From Podocnemis expansa (lineage: Eukaryota; Chordata; Testudines; Podocnemididae): a stretch of DNA of 64,000 nucleotides. This document shows positions 46,431 through 60,094 of the stretch, in pieces. The stretch's first letter is position 1; every line of letters begins with the position of its first letter. Where the stretch lies: NCBI GenBank assembly GCA_007922195.1, contig ML681963.1:58771597-58835596 (forward strand), read 5' to 3'. The position numbers and the translations under genes are program-made. The notes below the pieces were generated by a model that worked only from the letters and a program-made list of their open reading frames with translations, made no database searches and had not been told where the DNA came from.

Positions 46431-49400
46431 TGAGGAAAAAGGATGAAAGATTACCTTCAAACGGAGTTGTTCCCTTTGGAAACACAGACACAATTGTGGT
46501 TACGCTGAAATACAAAGTGCTGTCTTTGACTCACGTATTACACAACTGAAACCTGGCCGTTTTTCAAGTGGGTTTCAGATTATCTTACCTTTTGCAACTT
46601 ACTAAACACTTACAGTTTCTATTTATCACTGATATAGAGAGTTCACGGAACAAAGAGATATGGCAAATTTTCACCTAAATTTGTTAAATTTAATAATAAT
46701 CTGCTACAGTGCTTCTATGCAATGTTTACACTGTGTTTCTCTGCATTTTGCTTACTCAGAAAGAGTCAAAATGCACAGCTCTGTTCTGAATAAAACTGAC
46801 TTTTTGGTTTCAAATCTGGGAATTTTCATACAATAAATGTGACAAATAGAATAGGAAATCGACAATCTTTCTTCTGACTGTGTGCCAGAAGTTGTACTAT
46901 GAGACAAAGAACATTTGTGAAAAGTATGAATATTCTAAAATTTTACATCTTGTGCTACTTCAAAAACCCTACTGCATGAAATGACATGTTCTCCTGTCTC
47001 TTTCTAGGCATTTGTCCCATACTCATAACCAAAGTGTCCATTAACTCACTGAATTTAAAAGTAAAGATGATTTCTTCTTCTTGGCTTTGATTCAGAATAC
47101 AAGACAAAGGGTAGGAATTGTCACATTTCTGATGTGTAGTAGGGATGCAGCACAGAGATTCCTGCATATTAACTAGTGCAAGAAGGAATATACAATGGAA
47201 ATACATCGTGGCAGGAATGAGTTTCAGTCGTCATCTTCCATAGAGCCAGAATCCTTCAGAAGCTCTGGTTCAACAATTACACATGGGCAACTCTCCTTCC
47301 AATGAGATATATAGCCTGTGAATGATAATCACATAAGCCAGTGGTAAGCAGAAGCCATTTCTCCCAGTGGAAACTAAAAGAAACAACTTTCTAAATACCA
47401 CAGGGGATGCATCGTGTGAGAAATGGAAGTTGTTTCACATACCAGTTCTTACTATTGCGCAGGAATCAATGGCACAGCAGCCAATGCTTTTAGACTTGTA
47501 ACTGCAGGTTGAATGTACCTGCAGGCTTGTGTCAGATACCCTTTGTGGAATTTTCACTGAAGCAGAACCATAAATTCTTAGTATTGATGGCTGAGAATTT
47601 TTCAGGTCAGGATACACTTGGCTGCTTTGTGTAAATTGCCCTTTGATTGGTATGGTTCATCAGTTGTCTTTAATTAGTGCAAACAGGTAGTTTGAAGATT
47701 ACAAGATTTATTCTACTATTGCAGTGATTACTGTTTGCTAAGGAGAGTGCTGATTTTTAGGTGTTTAAAATCTTGACAGTTAGGATAACCATATGATTTA
47801 TCACTGCTTTCAAGACTGCTTCAGACCTAGAGGATTTTAAAGTAATCACTAGTGATATTTAGATGACCTAGACTATCCTGGACCTCAATTCTAAGCATTT
47901 CTGGAATATTATTCTAATGAATACCTACTTAGACAGGAGAAAAATAATTTAGCTTAAACAGCTTACATTATTATTGATTTCCCTCCCTCACCACCATCCA
48001 ATGTCATTTTCTGAGAAGGTGAAAGCAAGAGGCTTTTAAGTTTGGTTTCAGAGAAGGTAAAGGTTTGCCTCTTGAGAAGGCTAGGTTTATTCAAGGAAAA
48101 CCACTGATACTCATATATTATTAGTGTTCTCACCTAAAAAGAGCAGATGTGCAAAAGTGTTTTCTTTAGATACTCCCTTCCTTGTTTGCTGAATCTCTAA
48201 AATGACACCACACCAGAGTTTCTCATTGAAAGTTCAAGGGAGCTCCATTACTGATATTGTTGGTGGGGCAGGGGGGGGGGTTGTCATATATGCAGTGGGA
48301 GCCAACCAAGACATTAATAGATAGCTGACAGTTAAAAACAGAACCACCTCCAAGCCTGTTTAACCATTATCTGAATGATCAATGACTGATGGTCTGAGCT
48401 GGTTCAGAAGACCTGGAAGGTTTTAGTATGGTGTGGCCTCCTCTGCCACCACTCCTCAGTAATTCCACACTGCAGTTCATAGTTGGTTAATTTTCTTCTT
48501 TCTTTATGACTTGGGTTGCCAACTGGAGGCATATCTGGACTAGTTTGCAGCTCTGTAAACTTTACTGTAACCACTAAGGGCCTACAGATGGTTAAGAGCA
48601 GAAGGTGGACTAAATGGGTCTGTGAACTAGCATCAGTCTGAGACAAGAGAAAGAGATGGTTATAAATCCAGAGGAAACTTGTCTTATGCCACTTGGTCCA
48701 GGTGCATCATGAAGTTCAATAGCACCCATACTCCATGACCTGCCCATGCTATCTAGAGAGCAAGAAGTGAGCTTCAAATCTTTAATTCTGATTTTTTTTT
48801 AAATTATTTATTCTAAGTTACAAATACAAAAACTACCTCTCAGTGCCCACACACAACTACAGAGCAAACAGCTTTGGAACTATCTACTACCCTCTCTCAT
48901 CATTCAGATTTTGATATCAGCACAATGCCCTATGATGATACCCTAAGAGGCTGAAGGACACAGTCTTCTATGGGCCTGTGACTTAATGCTCTTTCCAGCC
49001 TAAAGTGCATGGCATAGCAAGTTTGCATCTCTGTTCTGGATAAGGCTGATAAACCCTCTAAAAGTAAGATGAAAATGTTACTTCAGTGGGAGTTATTTGT
49101 GCACGTTGGGATACATATGCACTTGTGTACTTTGTCCTGGTTCTAGATTGGGTCATGTCATGTTAAGATGTAATGTTTTATTTTTATTTCAGATCTCAGA
49201 GCTCTTTAGGCACAAGTGTTGAATATAGAAGATATTACATAATGCAACCCAGGAACAGGATCAGCCCAGACCCATCAGAAAATGACAGCTATGTCTCTTC
49301 TTCCTAATTCCCAGTCTCAGTAACACAACACAAAATGATTTAATGGAAACTGGTGAGATATTCTGTACAATTAAAACTAACAGCTAGTTTTCCCAGAAAT

Positions 49401-49800
49401 GTTCTCTGTGTTTTGCATTTTTACAAGCCAACATACATGCAATCGCAGCAAGGCACCTCCACCCACAAGGAGTGTGATAAAATCATCAACGCCCTGACAC
49501 CAGCTACATTCACATACACACCCAAAGACCTGTTCAGTCAACATTCATCATCATTTCACAATGCCTGTCATCCAATGCCCAACTCAAGATGCTTGTCTCA
49601 TTACAGAGATATTTATTGTAAAGAGAAGCTCTCAATACAATCATTAACAGAAAGGACTATGGCAGAATAAACAATAGCACAGGAAATGTTTTGCTGCATG
49701 AAAACCAGGTGGGACCTTGACAAGGAAGGGAAATGTTGGTGTCTGCCCTCACTCTGTGGTCATTCACTGGTAGGCTAAGCCTCCTACAGGTAGGCTCACT
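46431..49800. other. unique DNA
   Basis: No gene or clear element; a G-run lies near 48273. Confidence 0.4.
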
Positions 49801-50170
49801 GAGAATTCCCTTTTCCCAGATCTCTGCTTCCATGCGAGGCTCATATCCAAGGCCAGTGTAAGGGACAAGCCAATGTGGCATTGGCTTGGGGCACTGAAGT
49901 TTAGGGGTGCCAGCACCAAAAATTGAACGCTTAACAGAAGAACAGGTTGCCAGTGGAGACCCCCCAGGGATCTCACCTTGCAGCTCCCTGTGCTCTCCAG
50001 GAGAGCATGGCGGGGCCAGGCAAAGCCAGGCCCTCCACCTGAGATCATGCGACTTTGCCCCCTACCACATGACCACTGGCCTGGCCCCACCCATTTTGCC
50101 CCCACAAGCACGCTCCAGGCACAGAGTTGGTGATGGGGGTGCAAAAGCCAGCACCACAATCCTTTGTGCC
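49801..50170. repeat. GC-rich unclassified repeat-like block
   Basis: GC-rich relative to its flanks, with overlapping frames on both strands (131 and 96 codons) that have no motif. It resembles the GC-rich insert type seen at 39.7 and 45.7 kb, but termini are unclear. Confidence 0.35.
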
Positions 50171-52950
50171 ATCCCTGCTCATGTCAAACATACCTGAGAA
50201 GATCACAAGGAAGCTTTGCTTCTCTACCAGTTTAGGAAACTTACGCAAAGGGGAAAGCTCCCAGCTCAATATACAGTCACCAGCAAATTTCAGGCACAGA
50301 AACAGGCAGGTGCTGGAGCAAAGCTAAGTGAGAACGCTGACTCCCTGACACACACTGAATTACACTGGTAAGAACACAGAATGATGGGTTTTGACCCCAG
50401 AAAGCTCCCTCAAGGAATCTCCCTCAGTGACCTGCCACCTTCTGCACTTCATTGGCCAAAAGGTACTGCCTTGGGAAAGACCCAGTAATATAGCAAGCTG
50501 CAAAAGATGTGACTTTTTGTTTCAGTATGTTTTTCAAATAAAAGAAACATTCCCCCATCATATTAGTCTCCACAGTCACTGCTCCAAAGTCTCATCTTTA
50601 TGATGCATACATCAAACGAAGGAGAGGGAGACTCATAGCCATGCCGATGATTAGTTTCTACCCTCTTGATTTACCAAAAACTGACTGGAATGTACCCAGC
50701 CTTCTAAACATGCCACAGAGTTCCCAGCCAGACTAAAAGCTGGGATCAGACCTGATGACAGTACAAGCTAATTTAGCACTTTTTGGTATTTATTCTGTTT
50801 TTGAAGTTTGGTTCCAGGTCAGGCAGGGAGTGGTGCTTAACCATGGGGCCTGCCTTCACCCTTCCACAACAAGTCTAGACCTTTAATTAACTTGTATATA
50901 GTCTTATTGGTTCATATCCTCTTCTAAAATGCAGTGAATGAAAAATGAGCCTTTAGGGAACAGCTTCACAACATTAAAAGCATTCTTTAAAGGAAAAAAA
51001 AAAATAAAGGGAGCCTCAGGTAAAATGCACTGGCTGAGTCTTTAATAGTATGGAGCCCACTATAGAGCTCAAATGATAAGAAGAAATAGTTCATTCCTTG
51101 AAAATCATAGCGTGTCACGTTTTTTACCTTCTGTGATTAGGGCCCATTTAGCTAGATAAGGACTCCCCTCATAATCAGGAAGTAGAAGACAAAGCTGTCT
51201 GCAAATGTCATTTTCTGGGAAGACATGTAGAATCTAATTTCATAAATCAATACCTCACAATCAAGGCCTTTTTATAATCTGTTCAGCATCCTGATCCTCA
51301 GAGAAATCAAAAGGTTCCACAGCAGAATACAGGAAGGAACTGTATAAAATGTGCCCTGGCATTTTTATTCACTGGATCTAATGTTGAAAAATACAACAGT
51401 ATAGAGAGTGTTGAAAATTCTGTTCTAGCATCACATCAGTTAAGTCTGTGCTGATGGCCAATTCATTCATATTAATCTACTGGAAATCCCAACTGAAAAG
51501 CTGAATTCCTCCAATGAAAGGTAAGTATGCATCTGAACATGTTACAATAGAATAGTCTACAGAATATTTATGGTTTTTCATATCATTACTTTTAAAAGAA
51601 TTGTTCTTGTCTTTGCATGCGTTACTATGCTCTGAGTAGCAACGAGCTCAAAGATATTTCAATTCTAATGTTGATCACAAAGTTTAGATTTCCTAATGCA
51701 AATAGGAACTTCAAAGAAGAGAGTCAGTCATCAAATATGCTGCATATCAGTTTCACCAGATATGCAGTGTTGTTTTAGCTGAGTCAGTCCCAGCATATAA
51801 GACACAAGGTGGGTCATGAAGAAAAGTTCTATGTGAGCTCAAAAGATTGTCTCTCAACAGAAGCTGGTTCAGTAAAAGATATGACCTCACGTACCTTGTC
51901 TCTCTAACCCCTGTGCAAGACATTCTGTATAAATGAGGCATGAATCCATCAGAGGAGAGAAAAAGCCTGGAAGGACTGTGCTAAAATACAAACAATATAA
52001 GCTTCTCCAACATCTTAATAATGAGAACACTCCATTAATTTACATAATGAAGTAAAGATATTTCTATAAGTTTTATCCTGTAATATATCCAATTATCTTA
52101 TTTTTGAACAATTCACATTGTTTCTGAGCTCTGTGCTCTGGTTATCATGTCAGTTCAGAGACCCTCAGCACAGAGGAGAACCACTTGTTCCCATGTATAT
52201 CATTTTCCACTAATAAAGGTTAAATTACATTTATCATTATGCTGTCTATATCCTGTGTTTGTATGTTGCACATGACATTGTTTGGGAAGATAATCCAGCT
52301 TTGAGTCAACATTTGGCAGCGCACACACTATAAGATATAGTCAAAGCTACTAAATATTTAACATATCATGTACTGGGGTTATGAAATGAATCCATTCTTT
52401 TCTAAACTGACTCTGTCTTAACATGGTTACCAAAGTGCCCCAACTGTAACTTAGTGCCTTCCTATGGAGCAACTTCTTGGTGCCTCCTCCAAACTCTTCA
52501 ATACATGATACTCCTTCCTTGTTCCATACAGACTGCCCCATTCAGTCACATGCAAGGACAAGAAAAGGAACTACATCCAGACTGGGAGACTTATGAATGC
52601 AACTTGTAAGAATACAAGATCTGGCAGATCACAGTGATTTCTTATTCCAAAAACTACTGCATGTAGCCTAGGTCTCCAAAGTGCCTGTGCCTGGATAAAC
52701 ATAGAAGTATAACAACAAGACAGAAAAAGATGAATATTATTTTTAATATTGCTCTGATTTCACTGATATGCTTTTCACAGATCATTCCACTCCCACATCT
52801 CTTTTCCACTTGATAACGTTTGCTCTTTTGTATTTAAGCATAGATTCTCAGCTGCCTAAATCTCTCTCAAATGACCATTACACAAAAATACTGTATCTCA
52901 GAATAAAGGTGTATGCTAGTTTCTTGGGCATCTATCATGGTCTCTTTACA
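50171..52950. other. unique AT-rich DNA
   Basis: Nothing supported; an A-run lies at 50993-51003. Confidence 0.4.
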
Positions 52951-53100
52951 CAGTGGTAGCTGTGTTAGTCTAGTTTAGAATAGCAAACAAGGAGTCCTGT
53001 GGCCCTTTTAAAGACTAACAAATTTAACACAAGGGATTTTGCCCACAAAGCTCATGAGATAAATAAATCTGTTAGTCTTTAAAAAAAGTGCGACAGGATT
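52951..53100. mobile_element. hairpin-type short Penelope derivative
   Basis: A minus-orientation end ('agtggtagctgtgttagtctag... caaacaaggagtcctgtgg... aaagactaacaaattt') joins a plus-orientation end ('cccacaaagctcatgag... aaataaatctgttagtcttt... gtgcgacagga'). The inner hairpin is partly lost and no target duplication was found. Confidence 0.72.
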
Positions 53101-53244
53101 TGTGCTTCTAAGTCATTTAGATGCTTTTAAAAATCCCACCCCAAGAGTCTAAGGCTGAAAGAATCTCCTTATTCTCCCAATGAGAAATCTAGTTCTGCCT
53201 GCCACAAATCAACAGTATCCAAACAGCCTGGGAAGAGATTAGTA

Positions 53245-54800
53245 AAGGTAATATACTGTGTTGACATAATATATTCAGACTTCTGCAAGGCATCAGAACT
53301 GCACAACATTTTGATTAAAACAAACTAGGAAGATATAAAATTAAAATGGTACAGACAAAATATATTAAAAATCGACTAAATGATAGGTCTCAAAATGTAA
53401 CTGTAAATGGGGAACCCTCATCCAGCAGGTGCATTTTCAGTGGGGTCCTTCAGGGATTAGTTCTTGAACTTACACTTTTTAATATTTTTATCAATGACCT
53501 AAAAAAACATAAAAACTTCACTAATAAAGTCTGAAGACAACATAAAAATTGAGTGACTAGTAAGTAAAGAAGAGGATAGTTGCTAATTCAGAGCATTCCA
53601 GATCATTTGGTAAACTAGATGCGAGCAAGCAAACAATACACAATTTAATTTGGCCTAATGTACGTATAAAGAATGTAAGCCATATTCCCAGGATTGGGAG
53701 TGAGGAGTGTGGGCAAGCCTTGGAAACAAGGACTCTGAAAAAGATTGGGGGATGATGGTGGATAGTCAGTTGAACATGAGCTCCCAATGTGACAATGGAT
53801 TCAAAAAAGCTAACGTGATTCTGAGACTGTGAAAAGGCTCACCCTAAAGCTCCTCTATGCCCTGGCTGGTTAAGACCTCTGTGTGAAGCAAGCAGCAGGC
53901 GCAGTCCAAAAGAGTAGTTCCACCAAGTGTTTCTACTGCTGTTTACGGTCCAGGTACATCACCATAAGGCAACAGTTATGGAGAACTCCCCTTCCTGCTC
54001 CTTGGCGTCTTTTATATTGCCTACTTTCTTCATCAACTATGTAGCTGGTGACCTAATTAACTCATTATCATCAGGCTCTTCATAGGCATAAATGATTCCT
54101 TCCATACCCAAACTGCTTAAGTACCTCCTATTGTAACTGCACACAATGATATATCTGTTCTAAGAGACAGGGTTCAGCTTTCCAAAAGACTGAATTTACA
54201 GCTACTAACAGTAAACTATCACAAATTCAGTGGGGGAATCTCATGTAGGAGTGGAGAAGCTAGTTTACCTCCATATTCAGCACTTACATGACTGCGGTTG
54301 GACTCTCTACCCAGTTCTGGTGCCCACAGTGCAAGAAGGATATTGTTTAAGTAGAGAGGGGTTAGCCAAAAGCCATGAGAATGTTTAAAGGATTAGAAAA
54401 CATGGTTTATAATGATAGATTCAAGGAACTCCATCTATTTAGCTTAACAAAGAGAAGTTCAGGGATGACTTGATTATTGTCTATATTATAAGCATCTAGG
54501 TGCAAAACAAATATATAACAATGGACTGTTCAATCTACACATGATCTAATGGCTAGAAGTTGATGATAGACACGTTCAGACTAGAAGTAAGACATACATT
54601 TTTAACAGTGAAACGATTAATCACTGGAACAATTTACTGAGGGTCGTCATGGATTCTCCATCACTGACAATTTTTAAATTGAAATGAGATGTTTTTCTGA
54701 AAACTCTATTCTAGGAATTGTTTTGAGGAAGTTCTGTAGCCTGTGTTACACAGGAGGTCAGACTAGAAGATTACAATGATCCCCTCTGGCCTAGGAATCT
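53245..54800 (+). mobile_element. decayed CR1-type LINE, RT region to 3' end, interrupted
   Basis: Broken frames give 'IYSDFCKASELHNILI' near 53265, a 'GVLQG' block with 'FNIFINDL' near 53435-53510, and later the conserved 3' segment with 'cactggaacaatttactgag', 'ggaggtcagactaga' and 'ctctggcctaggaatctatg'. Between about 53830 and 54220 an unrelated segment interrupts it. No intact coding sequence remains. Confidence 0.75.
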
Positions 54801-56096
54801 ATGAATTTCCATTTAAAATGCCTGTTTGCAAAAGAACACATGCTGAGGAATATAGCGTCGCTCTCTCCCCAGCTGCATAATTTGACTTTTTCTGTTTTTT
54901 ACTTCTGTCCACACCCAAGACACACTGCTCAGCTGCACACCAAAGAAACAAACATAAGAAACCTCAACAATACAAAATCAGAGTTAAAGGCACTTTCAAA
55001 AATGACTTGTGATTTTAGGTGTCTTCCCTGGGATATCTGAAAGGAGTCTAACTTTCAGAACTTTATGTGGACCTGCCCTCTGAAAAATCAGGTCCCATTA
55101 CGAATATCAAGTTGCTCACCCCCCAAAGATGGTTACCCAAATTAATTCATCATTTTGGAAAGTCTTGCCCATGGATACTAATTTAAAAAACAGCAATCAT
55201 TCTTAATGTGCTGACAAACTATGTGCATGTTTATGCATTTATTTACGCTCTATTAATGAAATACACATTGATGAAGCAGTTGCCAAGGCAACAATGATTC
55301 TTTTAGTATTTCAGAGCTATATCAAGAAAGTACTTAAATGAACATATTCACCCCAGTACATCCAAACAGGATTGTACTTTTTGTAATGTCTTGGGGCACA
55401 AGCAGGGAAGGGAACAGAATATTTTACCACTATTTGAATTTTTGTTACCTAACTAAGTACTTCTTACCATACACAGTTTAGTCATGAAAAGATAATTAGT
55501 ATACAAGCACTGAGAACCTAGAATGGGCATGAACCCAAATACATACACATATTTCAATTATTTGCAAGAACTGCAGTGATTAAAAGGTGTTCTTCCCACT
55601 TGGTATTGCTTATCTCCAGCACAGCTGACAAAACTTGAGGCCCCATTTTACTGCCAAGACTTTTTTTGTGGTTTATACTCCTTGGATACAATCCTGCAAA
55701 TCCCTTTGTACTACAAAGAAACATTTGCAGGATTGATCCCCACATATGTGTCAGTAGGAATAAAACTGTCATCACTATTTGTTGTTGCCCCCGTTAGACC
55801 AGTTAGATGCCACAGGCATAGGCATAATAGCATCACCCATGCTATGTTCATAAAGAAAAAAACAAGATGAAATGGAAGCACCAAAGTAACTGGGTCAGAA
55901 CATCTAAAAAGTTAAGCTAAAGACTTTTCAAACAAGCGGGTTTGATTTAAATAAATAAATAAATAAATAAATAAAAATCCATGTTATCTCTTCCCTGATG
56001 GCTGCAGTGAGCAAGTCTGTATGGCACTGTGTGCCACATGAGTGAGGAAACCTGGCTCTGATGCATGTATGCAGCAGAAGGAGGGAGACGGGTACA
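54801..56096. other. unique DNA with (AAAT)n tract
   Basis: (AAAT)n lies at about 55949-55975. No gene is supported. Confidence 0.45.
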
Positions 56097-56102
56097 AGGA
56101 AC

Positions 56103-56928
56103 TGTCAAGGCTGTTTCCCCACTCTGAGTGCAGAAGGTGGGGGCCCGTAACAGGCCTTAAAACCCACCGGCCTTAAAACTCTCCAAGTACTCCAATTCCC
56201 GGCCTTGGAATGGTATCGCTGCCACCACCCAAATGCAAAAACTTCTTGAAACCCACGAAGGTGCACTTGGGAACTCCTTCCTGTGAGGTATCCTCAGTCA
56301 CTTTTATTCCTCTCTCAGGAGAATGACTGAACCCCAGCTAGGATATCAGATGGAAATGGGACAGAATCCCTTTTAGTAGCTGGCTGTGCAGTCTGAGGCA
56401 CATGCACACAAACCTCTTGCCCTTCAGGACACAGAACCAGAGCTTACTTCAAAAGGGTAAAATATTTAATTAAAAAGAACAGATAAGAACACAGAGAGTT
56501 GCTTCTCTGGGATTGAACTTAGGTAGTTACAGGGTATTGGGAGGGGGTACATGTGCTCAGCACAGAGAAATCCAAAACCAAACCAAAAACAAAGAAATAC
56601 CATGACCGCAATTAAGTAAACCTTCCCTGTTCTACTCATGCCTGGTCAGTAACAAACTTGAGCTTATCGTTGGTAAGGATGTGGCCGGATCCTTCCTCAG
56701 GCCCCTGTGGCCTCCTCCTGATCCTCCCAGGAGCTCTGCTGCATCAAAACAGGAACAGGCAAGGCTGCTGCTCCAATCCAAAAACCTGTGCTTTGTTCCT
56801 ATTGGCTGTCCTGGGACTCACGGACCAGGGTGTTAACCCCTTCCTCCCTAAGGTTTACTAAAGGAACCTCCTTTCTAACTCCATGCAGCTGGCTCAAAGC
56901 CCAGGTAAAGCTGCTGTCCTCTAACTCA
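56103..56928 (-). mobile_element. solo-LTR-type repeat, copy 2 (inverted)
   Basis: Reverse-orientation counterpart of 6256-7031, matching over about 750 bp. On the + strand it runs TGTCAAGGC...CTAACTCA. The flanks aggaac (56097-56102) and gggaac (56929-56934) form a possible 6-bp target duplication with one mismatch. It extends about 70 bp beyond copy 1 at the side corresponding to copy 1's left end. There is no internal retroviral region. Confidence 0.65.
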
Positions 56929-56934
56929 GGGAAC

Positions 56935-57282
56935 ATAGGGATGGTTCTGGCTCTGCTCCTCTGGGGGTGCACATGGCCTAATTGAGTAACACTATTCACA
57001 TGAGTTTCCAGGATTAGGCCCTACATCAAGATGACAACAAAGGGGACATGAGAGTGGAAAAAACTGGGGCTTGAGGCTCTAGCAGTTCTATATAGTCTCA
57101 GTGTCAGTTATGTAACAATGGCTCTTTCATCAAAAGAATCCCTCAGGATCTAGCACCTGAATGGCTAAAATATATATCATCTCAAATGGCAAAACTGAAA
57201 TAAATCTCTGAAGAGCCCAGGTGTTAGGGGGATCTGGGAAGCTCCATAAATCAGAGATGTTTCTACCCTCACATGCACGCAC
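56935..57282. other. unique DNA
   Basis: Nothing recognised. Confidence 0.35.
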
Positions 57283-57420
57283 ACACACACACACACAGGA
57301 ACACAGCAAAAATTAAAAATACTTTCATTCTTGTAAATCTACCTGGAGTCCACACACACACAAAATCTGGAACACAGTAAAAATTAAAAATACTTTTAGT
57401 CTTGTAAATCTATCTGCAGT
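57283..57420. repeat. 71-bp tandem duplication with (CA)n spacers
   Basis: 'ggaacacag.aaaaattaaaaatactttcattcttgtaaatct' occurs at 57298 and again at 57369 with few changes, each preceded by a (CA)n run. Period 71 bp. Confidence 0.85.
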
Positions 57421-59089
57421 AGGAAACACTTGCCAATTGCCTTGGGCACCAAAACCAGGTGTAAAAAATCTTCAACAGATATATGTTTGAGTGGGAAATT
57501 CTTTAAGGAGTCAATGACTTTGAATTTGTATCTTTAATGTTTTTCAATTTTCATAAACTACTGAATTTCCAATTAAGATACTTAATCTTTCTGTGGCACC
57601 TCTCCGCAGAGGTACCAGAACCCTTTGCAAGTAGTAACAGCATCTCAAACCACTACTTTGGAGAAGGCATGTTATTAACTTATCCTCATTTACAAATGGG
57701 CAAACTGATGCAAGTTATTTGTCTTATTATGACAGAGACAAGGTTGGCGAGATAATATCTTTTATTGGCCCAACTTCTAATAGTGGAAGGGGACAAAGCT
57801 AGTTCAATAAAAGGTATTACCCATCCACCATCTCTCTCCTATACTGGGACCAATATTGCAATCAACTAGGTAAGAGAGTAAGTCTATAGACCCAGGAAAA
57901 GAATCCAGAAATCCTGGGATCCACATGAAAGGATACATTTTTCACAAGTTTTGTGTAACACTAACACGTCCTCCTCAAAATGTTCTCCTTTCACTATAGT
58001 TATAAAATGAGCTTTTCAATCTTAGTTAGGTATTTAGCAAGATAGGCTTGCCAGCACACTCAGTTCACACTCTGCTCTTCTGGTCTTCACAGATTATTAG
58101 CATATTATATGCTCAATTATTCAGTGCTTGCTGCTCAAATTGATGTCATTAGCATTAGAAAACTGTGCCATGGATGGATAATGCCTGGTGCCTAGGACAA
58201 CAGAGCTATATGCATTGATCCCACAACCACCTTCCACAAAGCAGCACAGACAGCAACATCTTAGGCTGCAGATTTGGCCTTCTAAATGTACAGAAAAAAT
58301 GATGTGACTGTCAGTCACTAGTGGGGAAGGGACAGGAGGAAGGAAAGTCTAAAGCAAAGCAGCAGATGATAGCACTGACTCAAGTCAATCTGACTGAGGG
58401 AGGATTCTGTAACAAAGTATTAGAGTTTGTCTGTACTAACAAAACAAAGGCATCCAGGAGCTTGGTCATTTTCTCAGCCGTTTGACAAGACAGTGTCACT
58501 AAGCCAATAGCTGTGAGTGGTTTGGCACTGAATCAATGTATACATAGAGAGACTGCAGACATATTGGCAGAGAACTCAGAAATGTAATGGGAACGAAACA
58601 TTAAACACGGCCTGAAGCACTGCCCTCACAAGGAGGTGGTACAGTAATTGGCATGTAAACATCCCTAAAGGAGATGAAGGAAGCCATCACAAGACAAATC
58701 AAGCAAAATTAGCTGGCTCCAGGAAGAATCATATACATGAATAAAATAAAATTACTCCATGCTTTTGAAGTTAGAGGCCTCCATTTTATATATATATTAC
58801 AGCACAAAGGCCAGTTATAGATACTGGGAGATGTTTATATTTATTTGCTATATGTATATCAACACAGTACAACAAAAATGACTGCCACTTTATGGGCACT
58901 GACATGTATTAATCAAGACCATTTCTAAATTCAACCTTCCCTGTAAAAGAGCTGCAGAATTAAGTCACATGTCAAGTTGCTTTTCTGTATGTCAAGTAAG
59001 TCAAATGCTCAAAGGATTTCTAGTGATACAATGAGAGGGATGCTTACTTAGTGAGTGTTACCAAACACTGATCAACTCCACACGTATCA
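57421..59089. other. unique AT-rich DNA
   Basis: No gene or element recognised. Confidence 0.4.
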
Positions 59090-59191
59090 CCCATCTTCAA
59101 AGCATCTGAGGAAGTAGGATCTTCTCCCACGAAAGCTCATGCAAAAAATAAATCTGTCAGTATTAAAGTGCCACACAACTGCTTGTTGTTT
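59090..59191 (+). mobile_element. solo short Penelope terminus
   Basis: A plus-orientation terminus: 'cccatcttcaaagcatctg', 'ggaagtaggatcttctccca', 'cgaaagctcatgcaaaaaat', 'taaagtgccacacaactgct'. No target duplication was identified. Confidence 0.78.
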
Positions 59192-59412
59192 CATTAACGA
59201 AAACCATTATTTTAAGACTATCCATCAATAATTTTGGTTTGGGATGTATTGACTGTGGGGGTAGCCCCATCTTTCACAACCAGCTTACTATGCAGAGAAA
59301 AGAGATATGACTCAAAGTTAAAACTCAAACGTTCCTCATCCATGGCAGTGTCTTCAATGATATCCGTGAATTCTAGTTAGCATCCTCACTATTTCAGCCA
59401 AGAAGTGATGTG

Positions 59413-59512
59413 TTCCAGAGAGGCAGCCATGTTAACTTGTTACAACAAAACCAAAACAAAGGAGTTCTGTGGCACTTTTAAAGGCTAAGAAATTTATTTA
59501 TCATATACGCTG
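59413..59512 (-). mobile_element. solo short Penelope terminus
   Basis: Minus orientation: 'gttccagagaggcagccatg', 'aaaggagttctgtggcac', 'gaaatttatttatcatatac'. The inner hairpin is lost. It lies 220 bp from the preceding terminus in opposite orientation but separated by unrelated DNA. Confidence 0.72.
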
Positions 59513-60094
59513 TAGTAAGTGTAATCAACGATGAGTGATACCCTCATGGTGGGACAGCCTCTCAAGCAGATTCCTTGTCACTTTCACTGGAGTTAGTCTT
59601 AAAGGAAAAGATAAAGGCTCGGGTGACATTTCTGATTTGTTTCCAGACTATAGGCACAGGCAGCCTTTTAGTCCAACTTAGGTTGCCTCAAACAAATTCC
59701 TGTTTTGAGACTAGAACCAGAGAACAAAGTGGCACATACACACATGAAAGACAACCAATGGGAATGGCTGCAATCTCCTCAGCACAAGTCACAGAGACTG
59801 ATACATCTTTCTACCCACAAAGGTGAATCTCTCAACCAGATCCTTATCATCTCCTTTCTTGACTAAGACCATGTCTATACTTACACGCTTACAGCAGCAT
59901 AGCTATACTGACAGAGCTGGGCCACTCTAAAGAACATATAATGCTGATGGGAGTGATTGCTTCCACCAGCATAATGAAACCAGTATATTTAGCAATATTT
60001 GTAATAAAAAGGCCTCATTTATTGTAATGAAGGGATTTGTTTTTCTAGTGATATCAACATCACTGAAATGTTCTGTAAATATGCTATCAATTAT
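59513..60094. other. unique DNA with MITE-like fragment near 59868-59930
   Basis: 'gaccatgtctatacttacac' followed by 'agcagcatagctatactgac' resembles the end of another palindromic turtle MITE; the partner end was not seen. Confidence 0.35.

Noticed and set aside
49764..50197. 131-codon minus frame and 96-codon plus frame
   Set aside because: Overlap in a GC-rich repeat-like block with no motif or splice context.
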